From Candidatus Fermentithermobacillus carboniphilus (GTDB lineage Bacteria > Bacillota > Sulfobacillia > Fermentithermobacillales > Fermentithermobacillaceae), in assembly GCA_018208355.1 (NCBI GenBank), contig CP062796.1:1458494-1522493 (forward strand): DNA of 64,000 bases, in the 5' to 3' direction. A model generated the notes under the pieces. The model made no database searches, was not told the origin of the DNA, and saw only the letters and a program-made list of their open reading frames with translations. A program made the position numbers and the translations under genes. Position 1 is the stretch's first letter; each line of letters starts with the position of its first letter. Positions 7,528-15,699 of the stretch are shown here, one piece after another.

Positions 7528-8853
7528 ATGCCTGACTCGGCCGAACGCGTGCCGCCCCAGAACATAGAGGCAGAAGAGTCCGTCATAGGGTCAATGCTCA
7601 TCGAGAAGAACGCGATGCTGACCGCGCTGGAGATTCTTTCCCCCGAGGACTTCTATAAAGAGTCTCACAGGATAATATTCAGGCGTATCGCCGAAATGGC
7701 CGACAAGATGGAAGCAGTTGACCTTGTGACTTTATCTGAGAAACTTCGTGCAGAGGGAGAACTGGACAGGGTGGGAGGGATGGCGGAACTGGCCAGATTG
7801 GCCAATTTCGTGCCCACCGCTGCCAACGTCGAGTATTACGCGAAGATAGTTGCGGAAAAGGCCGTGCTCCGGAGGCTGATAGCCGCAGCTACGGAGATCG
7901 CCGCCAGCGCCTATTCGGGGCAGGGTGAAGTCGACGAGATCCTGGACAAGGCCGAGGAAACTATATTCCAGATAGCCCAAAGACGCGCTACCCAGAGCTA
8001 CGTGCCTCTTAAGGATGTCCTGGTAGAAACTCTCGAGAAACTTGAATATCTGGCTTCCCACAGAGGGGAGACGGTTGGCCTTCCCAGCGGCCTCGGAGAC
8101 CTCGACAGGCTTACTTCGGGGTTCCAACCCTCAGACCTCATTATCCTCGCAGCCAGACCCTCGGTCGGCAAGACTTCGCTCGGCTTAAACATAGCCCGGA
8201 ACGTTGCAATAAAAACCGATCTCCCGGTAGTGATATTCAGCCTTGAAATGTCAAAAGAACAGGTGGCCCAAAGGCTTCTCTGCTCAGAAGCGGCCATCAA
8301 CAGCCAGAAACTGAGGACAGGGTTTCTCGATGAGGACGAGTGGCGGAGGCTTTCGACGGCCCTCGGCCGGCTGGGTGAGGCAAAGATATTCATAGATGAC
8401 ACTCCCAGCCTATCGGTGATGGAATTGCGCACCAGATGCCGCCGGGTTAAGGCGGAACACGGACTCGGCCTCGTGGTCATCGATTACCTGCAGCTCATGA
8501 GACCATCGAGGAGACAGGAAAATAGGCAGCAAGAGATCTCCGAGATCTCGAGGTCGCTGAAGGGCCTCGCCCGGGAATTGGATGTGCCGGTCCTGGCCAT
8601 GTCGCAGCTTTCCAGGGCGGTGGAGCAAAGACAGGACAGAAGACCTTTGCTTTCCGACCTCAGGGAATCGGGGGCTATTGAGCAAGACGCCGACCTGGTC
8701 ATGTTCCTTTACACCGATGCCGAGCTTGAACAGCAGAATTCCATCGAGCTGATCATAGCGAAGCAGAGGAACGGTCCCACTGGTTCCTTCAAACTGTTCT
8801 TCTCGAGGGAGATCTGCAGGTTCGAGGACCTCGACGTGGTCCACACGCCGTAA
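7528..8853 (+). CDS. dnaB: Replicative DNA helicase DnaB/DnaC
   Basis: 441 residues from ATG 7528; this start has GAGGAGGTG about 10 bases upstream, whereas the frame from 7507 would contain that site. N-terminal domain begins VPPQNIEAEESVIGSML; the RecA-like domain has Walker A RPSVGKT with Lys215, Walker B (LVVIDYLQLM) and the arginine-rich RESGAIEQDAD segment. No intein is present; the frame is of normal length. It unwinds DNA ahead of the replisome as a hexamer. Follows lonC by about 20 bases. Confidence 0.95.
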   Translation: MPDSAERVPPQNIEAEESVIGSMLIEKNAMLTALEILSPEDFYKESHRIIFRRIAEMADKMEAVDLVTLSEKLRAEGELDRVGGMAELARLANFVPTAANVEYYAKIVAEKAVLRRLIAAATEIAASAYSGQGEVDEILDKAEETIFQIAQRRATQSYVPLKDVLVETLEKLEYLASHRGETVGLPSGLGDLDRLTSGFQPSDLIILAARPSVGKTSLGLNIARNVAIKTDLPVVIFSLEMSKEQVAQRLLCSEAAINSQKLRTGFLDEDEWRRLSTALGRLGEAKIFIDDTPSLSVMELRTRCRRVKAEHGLGLVVIDYLQLMRPSRRQENRQQEISEISRSLKGLARELDVPVLAMSQLSRAVEQRQDRRPLLSDLRESGAIEQDADLVMFLYTDAELEQQNSIELIIAKQRNGPTGSFKLFFSREICRFEDLDVVHTP

Positions 8854-8880
8854 CCTGGGCCCGTATTGGGAGGGATGCCG

Positions 8881-10260
8881 GTGTCATCGTGGGATGTAAT
8901 CATCGTCGGTGCGGGTCCCGCGGGCATATTCGCCGCGATCGAACTTGCCCGGAACAGCCCGGGTACTTCGATTTTAATACTCGAAAAAGGTCACGACCTG
9001 GATAAAAGATCGTGTCCCCGGCACGGGATGATAGGCGGTTGCCTAAATTGCTCACCCTGTTCCATAACGTCGGGATGGGGAGGAGCAGGTGCCTTCAGCG
9101 ACGGCAAACTTACCTTAACCACCAGATTTGGGGGCTTTCTGCACGAATACCTTTCCAGGAGCGAACTGGGCGCTCTCATAGACTACGTGGACCAGATTTG
9201 GCTCGAATTTGGGGCCGCAGATAGGCTGTTCGGGACAGATAAGGAGGCTACCTCCGAACTCGTTAAGAAAGCCGCAAGGGCTGGCCTTGAGCTCATCCCT
9301 GCGCGCATAAGACATCTCGGTACCGAGAACTGTCCCAGGATCCTCAAGAACATGCGCGATTACCTTAGTCCGAGAGCGACGATCAAGACCTCTTCTAGAG
9401 TCGAGAAGATCCTGGCGGAAAATGGCAGAGTCTACGGTGTCGTTTTATCGGACGGGTCAGTTGAAAGATGCCGCTTCCTGATTGCGGCACCAGGGCGAGA
9501 GGGCTCTCTCTGGTTTTCAGACGAGGCCAAACGTCTCGGCCTGACTCTCGAGAACAACCCGGTGGACATAGGGGTCCGGGTGGAGGTACCGGCGGTCATC
9601 ACCGACGAGGTCACCGAAAAAGTGTGGGAGCCGAAGATCCACTATTACTCAAGGGCATTCGACGACCTCGTCCGCACGTTCTGCGTCTGCCCTAAAGGAG
9701 AAGTGGTGACCGAGAATACCGGCGGAGTAGTGACGGTCAACGGGCACTCCTGGAGCGGTTTTTCCACCGAAAACACCAACTTTGCTCTGCTCGTGTCCAA
9801 GACATTTACAGAGCCCTTCAAAGAGCCGATAGCGTACGGCAAATACATCGCCAGCCTCGCCAACATGCTGGGCGGGGGAGTTATCGTACAGAGGCTTGGA
9901 GACCTGTGGGAGGGGAGGAGGTCGACCGAGAAGAGGCTTGCTAAAAGCATGGTAGAACCAACTCTCAAAGACGCTACTCCCGGTGACCTCACCCTGGTCC
10001 TTCCCTACAGGCACATACGGAACATCCTGGAGATGCTGGAAGCACTCGATAAACTTTTGCCAGGCGTCTGGTCCAAGCATACCCTGCTTTACGGCGTGGA
10101 AGTGAAATACTATTCTGCGAGGGTTAAAGTTACTCCGGCCATGGAGACGGAGATAAAGGGCCTGTTTGCCGTGGGAGACGGGGCGGGAATCACGAGAAGC
10201 CTCGCGCAGGCTTCCGCATCGGGAATCAAGGCAGCTCGGGCGGTCATAGAGAGATTGTGA
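8881..10260 (+). CDS. FAD-dependent dehydrogenase (COG2509-like)
   Basis: 459 residues. Starts with a dinucleotide-binding motif (VIIVGAGPAGIFAAIEL) and ends with the FAD-binding segment GLFAVGDGAGITRSLAQASASG. Between them lie a cysteine-rich stretch (CPRHGMIGGCLNCSPC) and SGWGGAGAFSDGKL, typical of the uncharacterised FAD-dependent dehydrogenase family. Substrate is unknown; the CxxC pairs suggest a disulfide or metal. GTG 8881 has GGGAGGG 6 bases upstream; ATG 8875 is the alternative. It follows dnaB by 27 bases and is followed by a 230-base region with a tRNA promoter. Confidence 0.8.
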   Translation: MSSWDVIIVGAGPAGIFAAIELARNSPGTSILILEKGHDLDKRSCPRHGMIGGCLNCSPCSITSGWGGAGAFSDGKLTLTTRFGGFLHEYLSRSELGALIDYVDQIWLEFGAADRLFGTDKEATSELVKKAARAGLELIPARIRHLGTENCPRILKNMRDYLSPRATIKTSSRVEKILAENGRVYGVVLSDGSVERCRFLIAAPGREGSLWFSDEAKRLGLTLENNPVDIGVRVEVPAVITDEVTEKVWEPKIHYYSRAFDDLVRTFCVCPKGEVVTENTGGVVTVNGHSWSGFSTENTNFALLVSKTFTEPFKEPIAYGKYIASLANMLGGGVIVQRLGDLWEGRRSTEKRLAKSMVEPTLKDATPGDLTLVLPYRHIRNILEMLEALDKLLPGVWSKHTLLYGVEVKYYSARVKVTPAMETEIKGLFAVGDGAGITRSLAQASASGIKAARAVIERL

Positions 10261-10347
10261 CTCCGTGGAATGCAGCCCTTTAAAGCGAAGTCGCGACCTT
10301 GAGTGCAGTTTGAAAGCACATTCTGAGAGCAACTCTGAGAGCACGCA

Positions 10348-10376
10348 TTGATCTCCGGCCCCGCGTGTGATATCAT
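10348..10376 (+). promoter_or_regulatory. Sigma-A type promoter for the tRNA cluster
   Basis: TTGATC (10348-10353) and TATCAT (10371-10376) are spaced by 17 bases, about 118 bases before the first tRNA-Ser. Three copies of TGA(A/G)AGCA (about 10301-10343) lie just upstream. No protein gene is apparent between 10261 and 10493. Confidence 0.55.
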
Positions 10377-10493
10377 GGGCTTTCGAAAAGCCGGATGCAG
10401 GCATCGCACCAGGTGACGCGGTAAAGTCGGGCCAGACTACAGGCCAAAGGTCGTAGCAGGGAACAAGTTCGCACCCGGCTTTTTCTGTCGGAC

Positions 10494-10584
10494 GGAGGGG
10501 TGGCAGAGCGGTTGAATGCGGCAGTCTTGAAAACTGTTGAGGGCCACCGGTCCTCCGTGGGTTCGAATCCCACCCCCTCCGCCA
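10494..10584 (+). tRNA. tRNA-Ser (anticodon TGA)
   Basis: Acceptor GGAGGGG pairs with CCCCTCC, followed by G and an encoded CCA. The anticodon loop CTTGAAA gives TGA, reading UCN/UCA serine codons. A long variable arm (about 16 bases) is present as expected of a class II tRNA, and the T-loop GGTTCGAATCC is standard. Confidence 0.95.
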
Positions 10585-10645
10585 CTGGCAATGTTCAAGC
10601 ATCCGTGGTAATATACTCAGTGTAAAAGATGGTCGTCCGGAACGC

Positions 10646-10739
10646 GGAGAGGTCGCCTAGCAGGCCGAGGGCGACGGTTTGCTAAACCGTTAAGGGGGGA
10701 ATACCTCCTTCGAGGGTTCGAATCCCTCCCTCTCCGCCA
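10646..10739 (+). tRNA. tRNA-Ser (anticodon GCT)
   Basis: Acceptor GGAGAGG pairs with CCTCTCC and CCA is encoded. The anticodon loop TTGCTAA gives GCT for AGU/AGC codons. The long variable arm marks a class II tRNA. 61 bases separate it from the preceding tRNA-Ser. Confidence 0.95.
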
Positions 10740-10754
10740 CTTTGATAAAGCGAC

Positions 10755-10831
10755 GCGCCCGTAGCTCAACTGGATAGAGCGACAGACTACGGATCTGTAG
10801 GCTGTGGGTTCAAATCCCGCCGGGCGCACCA
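10755..10831 (+). tRNA. tRNA-Arg (anticodon ACG)
   Basis: Acceptor GCGCCCG pairs with CGGGCGC and CCA is encoded. The anticodon loop CTACGGA gives ACG, whose first base must be deaminated to inosine to read CGU/CGC/CGA. The enzyme for that step, tadA, is the next protein gene, 150 bases downstream. Confidence 0.95.
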
Positions 10832-10878
10832 AAAATAAAAACATAAGAACGAAACAAGTTACGTAAAGTTTTCAAGAT

Positions 10879-10957
10879 GCGCCCGTAGCTCAGGTGGATA
10901 GAGCGGGGGATTCCTAATCCCCGTCTGCCGGAGGTTCGAGTCCTCTCGGGCGCACCA
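10879..10957 (+). tRNA. tRNA-Arg (anticodon CCT)
   Basis: Acceptor GCGCCCG pairs with CGGGCGC and CCA is encoded. The anticodon loop TTCCTAA gives CCT for AGG codons. Its acceptor and D-arm are nearly identical to those of the preceding tRNA-Arg, suggesting local duplication. Confidence 0.93.
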
Positions 10958-10983
10958 AAAATTTCTGACCTGAACGAGGCTCC

Positions 10984-11478
10984 ATGCCAGAAGAACAGCA
11001 CCGGTTCGGGATGGAACTTGCCCTCGAAGAGGCGAGGAAAGCGTACGCCCTGGGCGAAGTGCCGGTAGGGGCCGTAATCCTGCGCGGCGACAGAGTACTG
11101 AGCAGAGGTCATAACCTGAAAGAGACCTTAGGTGATCCGACGGCCCACGCAGAGATCCTGGCCATACGGAGGGCGGCAAGGCTTACAGGGGGTTGGCGGA
11201 TACTTGATGCCGCCATGTACGTGACTCTCGAGCCCTGCCCCATGTGTGCCGGGGCCATCGTGATGGCGAGGATACCGTTGCTCGTCATAGGTGCGAAAGA
11301 CCCTCGAACCGGCGCGTGTGGTTCTCTCTGGGACATCACCCGGGATGACCGGTTGAACCACAGGGTGCAAGTGGTTACAGGCGTAATGGAGCCTGAATGC
11401 CGGCGCATACTTGAGGATTTTTTCCGGGAGCTTAGAGCAAAGACTGAGCCGGAAGACATGACCACCGGGTCGAAGTGA
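10984..11478 (+). CDS. tadA: tRNA-specific adenosine deaminase
   Basis: 164 residues. Converts A34 of tRNA-Arg(ACG) to inosine. The zinc site His55-Ala-Glu57 and Cys85/Cys88 (PCPMC) is complete. ATG 10984 lies 26 bases after the tRNA-Arg(CCT) end, and the gene is embedded in a tRNA cluster that includes its own substrate, tRNA-Arg(ACG). The stop is 9 bases before tRNA-Ser(CGA), so it is probably co-transcribed with the tRNAs. Confidence 0.93.
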   Translation: MPEEQHRFGMELALEEARKAYALGEVPVGAVILRGDRVLSRGHNLKETLGDPTAHAEILAIRRAARLTGGWRILDAAMYVTLEPCPMCAGAIVMARIPLLVIGAKDPRTGACGSLWDITRDDRLNHRVQVVTGVMEPECRRILEDFFRELRAKTEPEDMTTGSK

Positions 11479-11486
11479 GATGCTCC

Positions 11487-11577
11487 GGAGGGGTGTCGGA
11501 GCGGTTGATCGAGCCCGCCTCGAAAGCGGGTAGACGTGTAACGCGTCTCGTGGGTTCGAATCCCACCCCCTCCGCCA
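11487..11577 (+). tRNA. tRNA-Ser (anticodon CGA)
   Basis: Acceptor GGAGGGG pairs with CCCCTCC and CCA is encoded. The anticodon loop CTCGAAA gives CGA for UCG codons. Long variable arm with an ACG-GTGTAA-CGCGT-type stem. Confidence 0.95.
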
Positions 11578-11612
11578 CTTGCTTAAAATGTGCACGACCC
11601 GCGTATGAGCGC

Positions 11613-11703
11613 GGAGGGATGTCCGAGCGGCTTAAGGAGCACGCCTGGAGAGCGTGTAGACGTGTAATGCGTCTCGTGGGTTCAAATCCCACTCCCTCCG
11701 CCA
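11613..11703 (+). tRNA. tRNA-Ser (anticodon GGA)
   Basis: Acceptor GGAGGGA pairs with TCCCTCC and CCA is encoded. The anticodon loop CTGGAGA gives GGA for UCU/UCC codons. Its variable arm is almost identical to that of tRNA-Ser(CGA). Together with the TGA, GCT and CGA genes it completes the serine set. Confidence 0.95.
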
Positions 11704-11798
11704 TCTTGGGTTTTACGCTAACAAAGTATTTGTAAAAGAATCCGCTCGGTAAAACTTCTGAGTAAAAAACTACACGTAAAAAGTTGGGCAAAAAGTTT

Positions 11799-12067
11799 GG
11801 CCGTGCTAAACGGGGAGGTAGCGGTGCCCTGTAACCCGCAATCCGCTATAGCGGGGTTGAAGCCTACCTGAGGCCGGGTCTTCTTAGGGTCCGGCCGTCG
11901 CGGGCGGCGTTGAAGGCTGGGTCCTGCGCAATGAGAACTCGTGAACCCCGTCAGGTCCGGGAGGAAGCAGCGGTAAGCGAACCTTCTCATGTGCCGCAGG
12001 GTATCCTGGCTGGAGCAAGCCACGGCGGTAACGCCTGGGTCGACCGGTCGGGGGTAGGTGCACGGCC
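11799..12067 (+). ncRNA. ffs: Signal recognition particle RNA, large (Alu-containing) type
   Basis: About 269 bases, bounded by a terminal stem GGCCGTGC (11799-11806) and GCACGGCC (12060-12067). The conserved S-domain GTCAGGTCCGGGAGGAAGCAG with GGTAAGCGAA lies near 11948-11980, and a 5' Alu-type domain (GGGGAGGTAGCGGTGCCCTGTAACC) precedes it. This is the long SRP RNA of Bacillota, which guides membrane protein targeting with Ffh. It stands directly upstream of dnaX, as in many relatives. Exact ends are estimated from the terminal stem. Confidence 0.9.
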
Positions 12068-12113
12068 AATTTGATTTCTGCGGCCCTTAGCCTTCCAGTC
12101 GGGGGAATTTAGT

Positions 12114-13772
12114 TTGTCTTACGTGGCACTGTACCGGGTGTGGCGCCCGCAAAAATGGGAAGACGTAGTTAACCAGAAGCCCGTCGTTCGGATACTCCAG
12201 AATGCCCTATCCGAAGGCAAGGTTTCCCACGCATACCTGTTCTCTGGTCCCCGGGGAACGGGAAAAACCACGATAGCTCGGCTTCTGGCAAAGGCTGTAA
12301 ACTGCGAAAATCCCGATGGGATCGAACCGTGCAACCGTTGTCGCTCCTGTACCGCAATACTTGAAGGTAACTCCGTAGATGTCATGGAGATAGACGCGGC
12401 CTCCAACCGGGGCATCGATGAAATCAGGGCACTCCGAGAGGGCGTACGGTACCTGCCGGTGCTGGGGAAGTACAAGGTATATATAATCGACGAAGTTCAT
12501 ATGCTCACCCAGGAAGCTTTCAATGCCCTGCTGAAAACCCTGGAAGAACCTCCCGAACACGTCATCTTCATCCTGGCCACCACCGCACCGCACAAGATTC
12601 CCGTGACCATAACATCGCGGTGCCAGCGATTGGATTTCAGACGACTCTCCATCCAGGACATCGAGATGCATCTCGAGAAAATCCTCTCTTCCCAGGGAGC
12701 CACCTGGGAAAAAGGCGCCTTGCGGATTATCGCAAGAGCGGCGCGAGGTTCTATGCGGGACGCGTTGTCCATCCTTGACCTGTGCATTACATACGGAGAC
12801 GGGAACGTCCTTGAAAAGGACGCGAGAGAAGTTTTGGGCGAGACTCCTGAAGAATTAATGGGAAGGCTTTTCCGGGCCATGTCTCAGAGAGATCTCAAGG
12901 GTATAATGGACATCACCCGCGAGGTAACCGAGAGCGGCAAGGATGCGACTGAATTCTGCGAGGAGATCTCGGCGTTTGCCCGGGACCTCCTGTTTTTGCG
13001 ATCCGGAGGAAAGGGTCAGGACCTCGGACGCACCATCGAAGAACTAGAAGATATGACGGTCCTGGCGAAATCATTCTCACCTGGTATGTTGATCGCCTTG
13101 CTTGAAGCCATCTCCCGTGCCGTAACCCGTATCAAGAGCAGCGATAACCCCCGGCTCGTCCTCGATGTGGCTCTTATGGGCCTCTTTTTGGATTCAGAAT
13201 CCAGACCTGGGTTTGCGGGGATTCAGCCTTTCCCCCTTGTAGAGGGGGTCCAGGTTGGGGAATCCGCGACGAGACCGGATAGTTCCCGGCGGGAGGAATC
13301 ACCAGCCGGTCATGATAATGCGGTGCCTTTACCGAAAACTGAGCCCGGCGAAAAGAAGCCTTTGGAGAGTCCCCCCGATACCGCTTCTCTTCGGGAATCC
13401 GATGAGGACATCCTCGAAGAAGTGAAGAAAGCCTGGCCAAAGCTTCTCGAGGAATTGTTGAAGAAGAGAAAGGTTCAAGCCAGGGCTTACCTCCTTCCCG
13501 CAAGTCCTTCCCGGGTCGAAAACCGGACCACCCTCATCCTGGCCTATCCCAAAGGATATGTCCCGCACATGGAGCAAATCATGGTTCCGGCCAACAGGTC
13601 CGTGGTGGAGAATTACCTTGCCAAAATCACCGGCAGGAGCCTGAAATTAGGCGTCGAGGTCTCGCAGCTCAGTTCAAGAGGTGACGGGGAGCAGGGGGGC
13701 AATGGCGACGACGGTTTGCATCCACTGGTGAAAGCAGCGATAACTATACTCGACGGAAAAATAGTCACGTAG
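12114..13772 (+). CDS. dnaX: DNA polymerase III gamma/tau subunit
   Basis: 552 residues. Clamp-loader ATPase that ties the polymerase to the beta clamp. The AAA+ part has FSGPRGTGKTTIARLLAK (Walker A), a four-cysteine zinc module around CENPDGIEPCNRCRSC, and a DEVHML Walker B. A variable, charged linker (about residues 380-445) precedes a tau-like C-terminal domain. TTG 12114 has GGGGGAA 7 bases upstream. It opens the dnaX-ybaB-recR-yaaL-bofA run. Confidence 0.94.
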   Translation: MSYVALYRVWRPQKWEDVVNQKPVVRILQNALSEGKVSHAYLFSGPRGTGKTTIARLLAKAVNCENPDGIEPCNRCRSCTAILEGNSVDVMEIDAASNRGIDEIRALREGVRYLPVLGKYKVYIIDEVHMLTQEAFNALLKTLEEPPEHVIFILATTAPHKIPVTITSRCQRLDFRRLSIQDIEMHLEKILSSQGATWEKGALRIIARAARGSMRDALSILDLCITYGDGNVLEKDAREVLGETPEELMGRLFRAMSQRDLKGIMDITREVTESGKDATEFCEEISAFARDLLFLRSGGKGQDLGRTIEELEDMTVLAKSFSPGMLIALLEAISRAVTRIKSSDNPRLVLDVALMGLFLDSESRPGFAGIQPFPLVEGVQVGESATRPDSSRREESPAGHDNAVPLPKTEPGEKKPLESPPDTASLRESDEDILEEVKKAWPKLLEELLKKRKVQARAYLLPASPSRVENRTTLILAYPKGYVPHMEQIMVPANRSVVENYLAKITGRSLKLGVEVSQLSSRGDGEQGGNGDDGLHPLVKAAITILDGKIVT

Positions 13773-13784
13773 GAGGAAAAGAGT

Positions 13785-14117
13785 ATGCCAAGATATCAGG
13801 GTCCGGGCGGCTTTGACATGCAGCGTCTCATGAAAGAAGCGCAAAAACTCCAGGCGGAGATGGCCCGAGTCGAAGAGGAGCTCTCTCAGAGGACCGTGGA
13901 AGGCACTGCGGGCGGGGGTATGGTGAAAGCGACGGTTACCTGTTCGATGGAACTGAAGTCCATCGAGATCAAAAAAGAGGTCGTCGATCCGGACGATGTG
14001 GAGATGCTTCAAGATCTAATCGTTGCTGCAGTGAATGCAGCCATCGCCAAGGCGAGAGAGACCGCCCAGGAGGAAATGTCCAAAGTTACCGGCGGCCTCA
14101 GTATACCGAAGTGGTGA
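13785..14117 (+). CDS. ybaB: YbaB/EbfC family nucleoid-associated protein
   Basis: 110 residues. Small dimeric DNA-binding protein family. A Met/Gln/Lys-rich helix (MQRLMKEAQKLQAEMARVEEELSQ in two parts) and VEGTAGGGMVKATVTCSMEL match the family. GTAGGAGG stands before ATG 13785. Sits between dnaX and recR, the usual place. Confidence 0.93.
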   Translation: MPRYQGPGGFDMQRLMKEAQKLQAEMARVEEELSQRTVEGTAGGGMVKATVTCSMELKSIEIKKEVVDPDDVEMLQDLIVAAVNAAIAKARETAQEEMSKVTGGLSIPKW

Positions 14118-14121
14118 AAGT

Positions 14122-14727
14122 ATGCCCTCGTACCCGAAAGCCTTATCAGCTCTGATTGAAGAGTTCAGGAAGCTTCCCGGGGTGGGTCCCAAAACCGCAC
14201 AGAGGCTCGCCCTGCACCTTGTTGTTTCCGGGAAATCTTCCATAAACCGGCTTATATCTTCACTTGAAGAGGCGCGCGACCAAATAGGGTATTGTTCTAT
14301 ATGCGGCAATCTTACGGATACAGATCCTTGTATCATCTGCGCGGATTCGAAACGGGACAAGAGCGTCATTTGCGTCGTGGGTTATCCCAAAGACGTACTC
14401 GCCATTGAGAGGGCGGGGGGATACCAGGGCGTGTATCACGTCCTTCACGGATACATCGAGCCTTTGAAGGGTGTCGGGCCTGATGACATCCGCGTCAAAG
14501 AACTCCTCGGTCGCGTGAAAGAAGGTAAAGGCGAGATAAAAGAAGTCATACTTGCCACGAACCCGGATATAGACGGCGAGACTACAGCGCTGTATCTTGC
14601 GCGCGCCCTTAAGCCCTTGGGGGTGAGAGTAACCCGTTTGGCTAGGGGACTTCCCTTCGGGGCAGACCTGGATTACGCCGATGAAGTCACTCTGGCGAAA
14701 TCCCTGGAAGGCCGCAGGGAAATGTAG
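14122..14727 (+). CDS. recR: Recombination mediator protein RecR
   Basis: 201 residues from ATG 14122; the upstream extension of the frame runs inside ybaB and is not used. Contains the helix-hairpin-helix (LPGVGPKTAQRLALHL), a four-cysteine zinc finger (CSICGNLTDTDPCIIC) and a Toprim domain (VVGYPKDVLAIERAGGYQGVYHVL). Acts with RecO and RecF in loading RecA at gaps. Four bases separate it from ybaB. Confidence 0.95.
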   Translation: MPSYPKALSALIEEFRKLPGVGPKTAQRLALHLVVSGKSSINRLISSLEEARDQIGYCSICGNLTDTDPCIICADSKRDKSVICVVGYPKDVLAIERAGGYQGVYHVLHGYIEPLKGVGPDDIRVKELLGRVKEGKGEIKEVILATNPDIDGETTALYLARALKPLGVRVTRLARGLPFGADLDYADEVTLAKSLEGRREM

Positions 14728-14818
14728 TGTATAAATTTTCCACCTGGCGGTCATAATAGATGTGTGGCAATCCAGGACCGAGGAGCGTACACATATATCT
14801 GTGGGGGCGACCAGGTGG

Positions 14819-15043
14819 ATGCAACTCTTCCAGTTACGCAGGTCACCGGAAGAAGAAAGCGAAGAAACGAAACTCTTGAAGGCTCTATATCAGGCTGAAA
14901 AAGAATACAACGTTGCTGTGGCATATTTTAGAGAGGCTACGGAGCCTGAGATAATAGACGAAGCCATCTTTCGCATGGAAGCTGCCAGAAGAAAGTATTC
15001 TTATTTCCTCAAGAGAGTCAGATCCTGTTCCAGTCGCAACTAG
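14819..15043 (+). CDS. YaaL/DUF2508 family protein
   Basis: 74 residues, the usual length for Bacillus YaaL. Helical and charged (LYQAEKEYNVAVAYFREATEPEIIDEAI), with no catalytic motif. Its position between recR and bofA matches the YaaL locus of spore-formers. Function is unknown. The start is uncertain: ATG 14819 gives the family length, GTG 14801 and GTG 14762 are in frame upstream without clear ribosome sites. Confidence 0.75.
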   Translation: MQLFQLRRSPEEESEETKLLKALYQAEKEYNVAVAYFREATEPEIIDEAIFRMEAARRKYSYFLKRVRSCSSRN

Positions 15044-15103
15044 CCACACGTCGTAGAAAGGCCGCATATCTTTTTCCCCTATCTCATACGATTTCCGGGG
15101 GGA

Positions 15104-15370
15104 ATGAAAGTGGATATAAACGTGGTACTCGGGATCTTAGTCGCATCGCTCGTGGGGGTATACGTTTTGAAGTCCCTCTTCAGGTATGCAGCTGGCCTCG
15201 GCAAGGTGCTTATGCGCTCTGCTATAGCCTTTTTTGCCATCTGGGTAGCAAACCTGGTTGGAGGATTTTTCGGTTTTCACATGGGACTCAACCTCGTCTC
15301 GGCTCTCGTAATCGGGGTGCTGGGAATTCCCGGTATAGGCCTACTTTTAGCAGTGAAATACCTTTTATGA
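15104..15370 (+). CDS. bofA: BofA-like pro-sigma-K processing inhibitor
   Basis: 88 residues with two or three hydrophobic segments and the C-terminal pattern ALVIGVLGIPGIGLLLAVKYLL typical of BofA. In Bacillus BofA holds SpoIVFB inactive in the forespore membrane until the sigma-K checkpoint. Its place after recR and yaaL is the conserved one, and it is a strong sign that the host makes spores. CCGGGGGGA precedes ATG 15104. Confidence 0.88.
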   Translation: MKVDINVVLGILVASLVGVYVLKSLFRYAAGLGKVLMRSAIAFFAIWVANLVGGFFGFHMGLNLVSALVIGVLGIPGIGLLLAVKYLL

Positions 15371-15448
15371 GTGAGCACCTTTAGCCGGGCGGCGAGACCC
15401 CTGGTTATCGACATACCATTCAAGCCACAAGCGGGGTTAAAATCGGTA

Positions 15449-15476
15449 TTGCCATCTCCTGCAGGTCTCATATAAT
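15449..15476 (+). promoter_or_regulatory. Sigma-A type promoter upstream of scfA
   Basis: TTGCCA (15449-15454) and a perfect TATAAT (15471-15476) are separated by 16 bases, 53 bases before the scfA start. The spacing is one base shorter than ideal. Confidence 0.55.
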
Positions 15477-15528
15477 CATATCTGTCAGGCGTGTACGGCC
15501 ATTTTTTCATGTGGAGGAGAATTCTGAC

Positions 15529-15699
15529 ATGACGGAAAAGAAAGACCAGAAAACTTTTGACGGAAGAAGACATATAAAACCGGTTATCCTGCCTGACTGG
15601 ACCAGAAAAGACCCGGCGTGCGATTCCTGCCAGGCATCCTGCCAATCGGCGTGCAAAACCTCCTGCACTGTCTCTAACCAGCCATGCCCGGAGCGGTGA
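15529..15699 (+). CDS. scfA: SCIFF six-cysteine ranthipeptide precursor
   Basis: 56 residues. The C-terminal part has six cysteines in the SCIFF pattern (CDSCQASCQSACKTSC, then TVSNQPC), known as the substrate for thioether cross-linking by the adjacent radical SAM enzyme. The N-terminal half (GRRHIKPVILPDW) serves as leader. ATG 15529 is preferred over GTG 15511 because GGAGGAG (15512-15518) is 10 bases upstream of it. The 3' end overlaps scfB. The family is nearly universal in Clostridia and its products are implicated in signalling. Confidence 0.92.
   Translation: MTEKKDQKTFDGRRHIKPVILPDWTRKDPACDSCQASCQSACKTSCTVSNQPCPER

Noticed and set aside
10373..11112. Minus-strand frames over the tRNA genes with GVGFEPT- and RWRRGWDSNPR-like peptides
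   Set aside because: These are well-known false translations of the antisense of tRNA genes, not proteins; the tRNA calls on the plus strand explain them.
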